This document shows, one piece after another, positions 5,151 to 6,644 of a stretch of DNA of 6,644 nt (positions within the stretch are counted from its first letter, which is position 1; each line of letters begins with the position of its first letter). The position numbers and the translations under genes are program-made. Source of the stretch: an uncultured Pseudomonadales bacterium (GTDB taxonomy: Bacteria > Pseudomonadota > Gammaproteobacteria > Pseudomonadales > Pseudohongiellaceae); NCBI GenBank assembly GCA_938082955.1, contig CALKDE010000290.1, positions 1-6,644 of the forward strand, written 5' to 3'. The notes beneath the pieces are model-generated. The model ran no database searches. It saw nothing but the letters and a program-made list of their open reading frames with translations, and was not told the origin of the DNA.

Positions 5151-6149
5151 ATGATTTGTACTACTTATCATTTTGTAAGACGATTCCTACCGCTAGTAAT
5201 TCTACTGCTTGGTTTTCCAGTAGTGAGCGCCGCGCAATCCGATGAGCTTGTTGTCGGCTTTAGTGATCATAGCCTAGTCGCCGGGTTCGCTGATTCGGAA
5301 ATTATCGAGCGAGAATTGCTCAGAGATATCAACTACCGAATTATCCTCGGCGCATTAGAGAGAGTTCGCGGAGAAGTGATCCCTGAAAATTCCGAGAGAC
5401 TCAGAGGGGATGTCACAAAGATTACCTATGAAGTATCGCAGGAGTTCACTGGTGATGATGTCTACGCGTTTTATCAGGAACAGTTAATAGCTAAGAATTA
5501 TGAGGTGCTGTATAGCTGCGGCGGCAGGGAGTGCGGCAGCAGTAATTATTGGGCCAACGATATATTTAGAAACCGTATCCTCTATGGGCCGGAACGCAAT
5601 CAGCATTTCATTGCCTTTCGTGCAAATTCTGCTTTAGAGGAAAGTCCGTATTTTTCCGTGTATATCATTACCCGGGTCAATAGGAAGATTTATGCGCATA
5701 TAGAGATCGTAGAGCCGGCCGGAACACAAGAGTCAGAACAAATAGCAGCGACAATAGAGATAGACGAACCAGAGATTCAAGAGACATTTAACGCAGTGGT
5801 AGTTTCAAATTTACTGCAGCGACTGCAAGAACAGGGCAGTGTGATTCTTCCTTCTATTAGTTTTCAATCAAACGACAGCCTAGCCGGGCCAGCTAATTTG
5901 GAGTCGCTAGTCTCTGCCTTGAATTCAGATCAGGGACTTTCTGTTTATGTTGTCGCGCATCTGAAACAAGATGCTCAGTCACTGCAAGAATTAATGCAGC
6001 GCTCATTGGCAAGAGCGAATTCGCTTCGACAGGCGTTAATAGCAGCCGGCATCGACGCGCAGCGAATCGAGGCGGCAGGGGTGGGGCCGCTGGCACCAAG
6101 CTGTGCTAGTGGAGATTGCGAAGAGCGTGTCGAAATAGTGCTACGTTAG
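5151..6149 (+). CDS. Secreted DUF4892 protein with C-terminal OmpA-like domain
   Basis: This is a 332-aa exported protein of two parts. An N-terminal signal peptide is clear: RR at 10-11, hydrophobic FLPLVILLLGF, cleavage likely near VSA-A at 27/28. No lipobox cysteine is present, so it is probably soluble in the periplasm. Residues about 32-190 match DUF4892: LERVRGEVIPE, LRGDVTKITYEV, VYAFYQEQL and YEVLYSCGGRECGSSNYWAN, with Cys123/Cys128 possibly forming a disulfide. After a linker (about 190-215), residues 220-332 have the OmpA-C fold pattern: GSVILPSISFQ, LARANSLRQALIAAGI, GVGPLAP and RVEIVLR. The usual GHTD box reads AHLK and the NRRVE box reads CEERVE, so part of the diaminopimelate-binding site is altered. 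CASGDC (318-323) could form a second disulfide. It begins 18 bases after sixA and is probably the last gene of this run. A cell-wall or envelope role is inferred only from fold. Confidence 0.85.
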   Translation: MICTTYHFVRRFLPLVILLLGFPVVSAAQSDELVVGFSDHSLVAGFADSEIIERELLRDINYRIILGALERVRGEVIPENSERLRGDVTKITYEVSQEFTGDDVYAFYQEQLIAKNYEVLYSCGGRECGSSNYWANDIFRNRILYGPERNQHFIAFRANSALEESPYFSVYIITRVNRKIYAHIEIVEPAGTQESEQIAATIEIDEPEIQETFNAVVVSNLLQRLQEQGSVILPSISFQSNDSLAGPANLESLVSALNSDQGLSVYVVAHLKQDAQSLQELMQRSLARANSLRQALIAAGIDAQRIEAAGVGPLAPSCASGDCEERVEIVLR

Positions 6150-6176
6150 ACTATCATCAGTTCCGAGATAGGTTGT

Positions 6177-6644
6177 TTACTTGACTAGAGAAAGGAACTC
6201 CGCTCGTGTTGACTGACTGTTTCTGAATGCACCCAACATGCAGGACGTGGTCATTGTGGAATTTTGTTTTTCGACTCCACGCATCATCATACACATATGC
6301 TGAGCCTCGATGATCACTGCCGCGCCGGCTGCATTGGTTTTCTCGACGATACAGTTAGCGATCTCGTTGGTAAGGTTTTCCTGGATCTGTAGTCGTCTAG
6401 CGAAAACGTCGACAACCCTTGCTATCTTTGAGAGGCCAATGACTTTGCCATTTGGAATGTAGGCAACATGGCACTTTCCAATAAATGGAAGCATGTGGTG
6501 TTCGCACATCGAGTAAAGCTCGATGTTTTTTACTATAACCATCTCGTCGGTTTCAGAAGGGAACAGAGCGTTGTTGATGACTTCATCGATATTCATCGAG
6601 TAGCCCTGAGTCAAAAACCCCATGGCCTTTGCCGCCCTTTTCGG
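6177..6644 (-). CDS. folE: GTP cyclohydrolase I, type FolE (partial, N-terminus outside window)
   Basis: FolE converts GTP to 7,8-dihydroneopterin triphosphate, the first step of tetrahydrofolate synthesis; the enzyme is a cytoplasmic zinc-dependent decamer. The visible 155 residues begin with PKRAAKAMGFLTQGY, which in full-length relatives lies some 30-60 residues from the start. The ATG inside this motif is therefore not the start, and the gene continues past the window edge. The zinc and catalytic set is complete: LYSMCEHHMLPF (Cys and His ligands, catalytic His) and EAQHMCMMMRGV (His and the second Cys ligand). IGLSKIARVVDVFARRLQ and STRAEFLSLVK are also classic. TAA is at 6177-6179 on the reverse strand. 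It converges with the DUF4892/OmpA-like gene, with only 27 bases between the stops and no clear terminator hairpin there. Confidence 0.96.
   Translation of the reverse strand, partial: PKRAAKAMGFLTQGYSMNIDEVINNALFPSETDEMVIVKNIELYSMCEHHMLPFIGKCHVAYIPNGKVIGLSKIARVVDVFARRLQIQENLTNEIANCIVEKTNAAGAAVIIEAQHMCMMMRGVEKQNSTMTTSCMLGAFRNSQSTRAEFLSLVK

Noticed and set aside
6159..6199. AGTTCC/GGAACT inverted repeat near the convergent stops as a bidirectional terminator
   Set aside because: Six-base arms with a 29-base loop and no T run on either side; not a credible terminator, and half of it is inside folE.

Overview
The window looks like a piece of gammaproteobacterial chromosome, probably from the marine Pseudomonadales/Cellvibrionales-type lineages. 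This is an inference from protein resemblance and gene order (nuoM-nuoN, then gpsA, a DUF4389 membrane protein, sixA and a DUF4892/OmpA-like protein) and from a base composition near half G+C. No rRNA or other marker fixes the taxon.

Left block (1-2464, + strand): the 3' end of nuoM and the complete nuoN, the last two proton-pumping subunits of respiratory complex I, joined by an ATGA overlap. Directly downstream lies a single-helix periplasmic protein of the RnfG/FMN_bind family. It is detached from any other rnf gene visible here, and both of its flavin-related motifs are altered.

Middle block (2465-3065): no intact gene. It opens with a 9-bp purine-rich tandem array. This is followed by the eroded remains of a class I SAM-dependent methyltransferase gene. 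Three stretches of that family can be read in three different frames, with a large internal loss that removed the SAM-binding core, an in-frame stop and a 12-bp tandem duplication. A reasonable sigma70-type promoter follows, just before gpsA.

Right block (3066-6149, + strand): gpsA (glycerol 3-phosphate for phospholipids), a DUF4389 membrane protein with an unusual lysine/alanine-rich tail, sixA (phosphohistidine phosphatase), and a secreted DUF4892 protein whose C-terminal OmpA-like domain has lost part of the usual peptidoglycan-binding signature. Short spacing suggests that these genes are largely co-transcribed, with a weak possible terminator after gpsA.

Right edge (6177-6644, - strand): the 3' part of folE (GTP cyclohydrolase I), convergent with the preceding gene and cut by the window end.

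Most of the window is ordinary housekeeping DNA, and I see no clearly new multi-gene system. The items most worth a second look are the motif-altered RnfG-like protein behind nuoN, the methyltransferase fossil with its neighbouring microsatellite, the OmpA-like domain with an altered binding site, and the basic tail on the DUF4389 protein.
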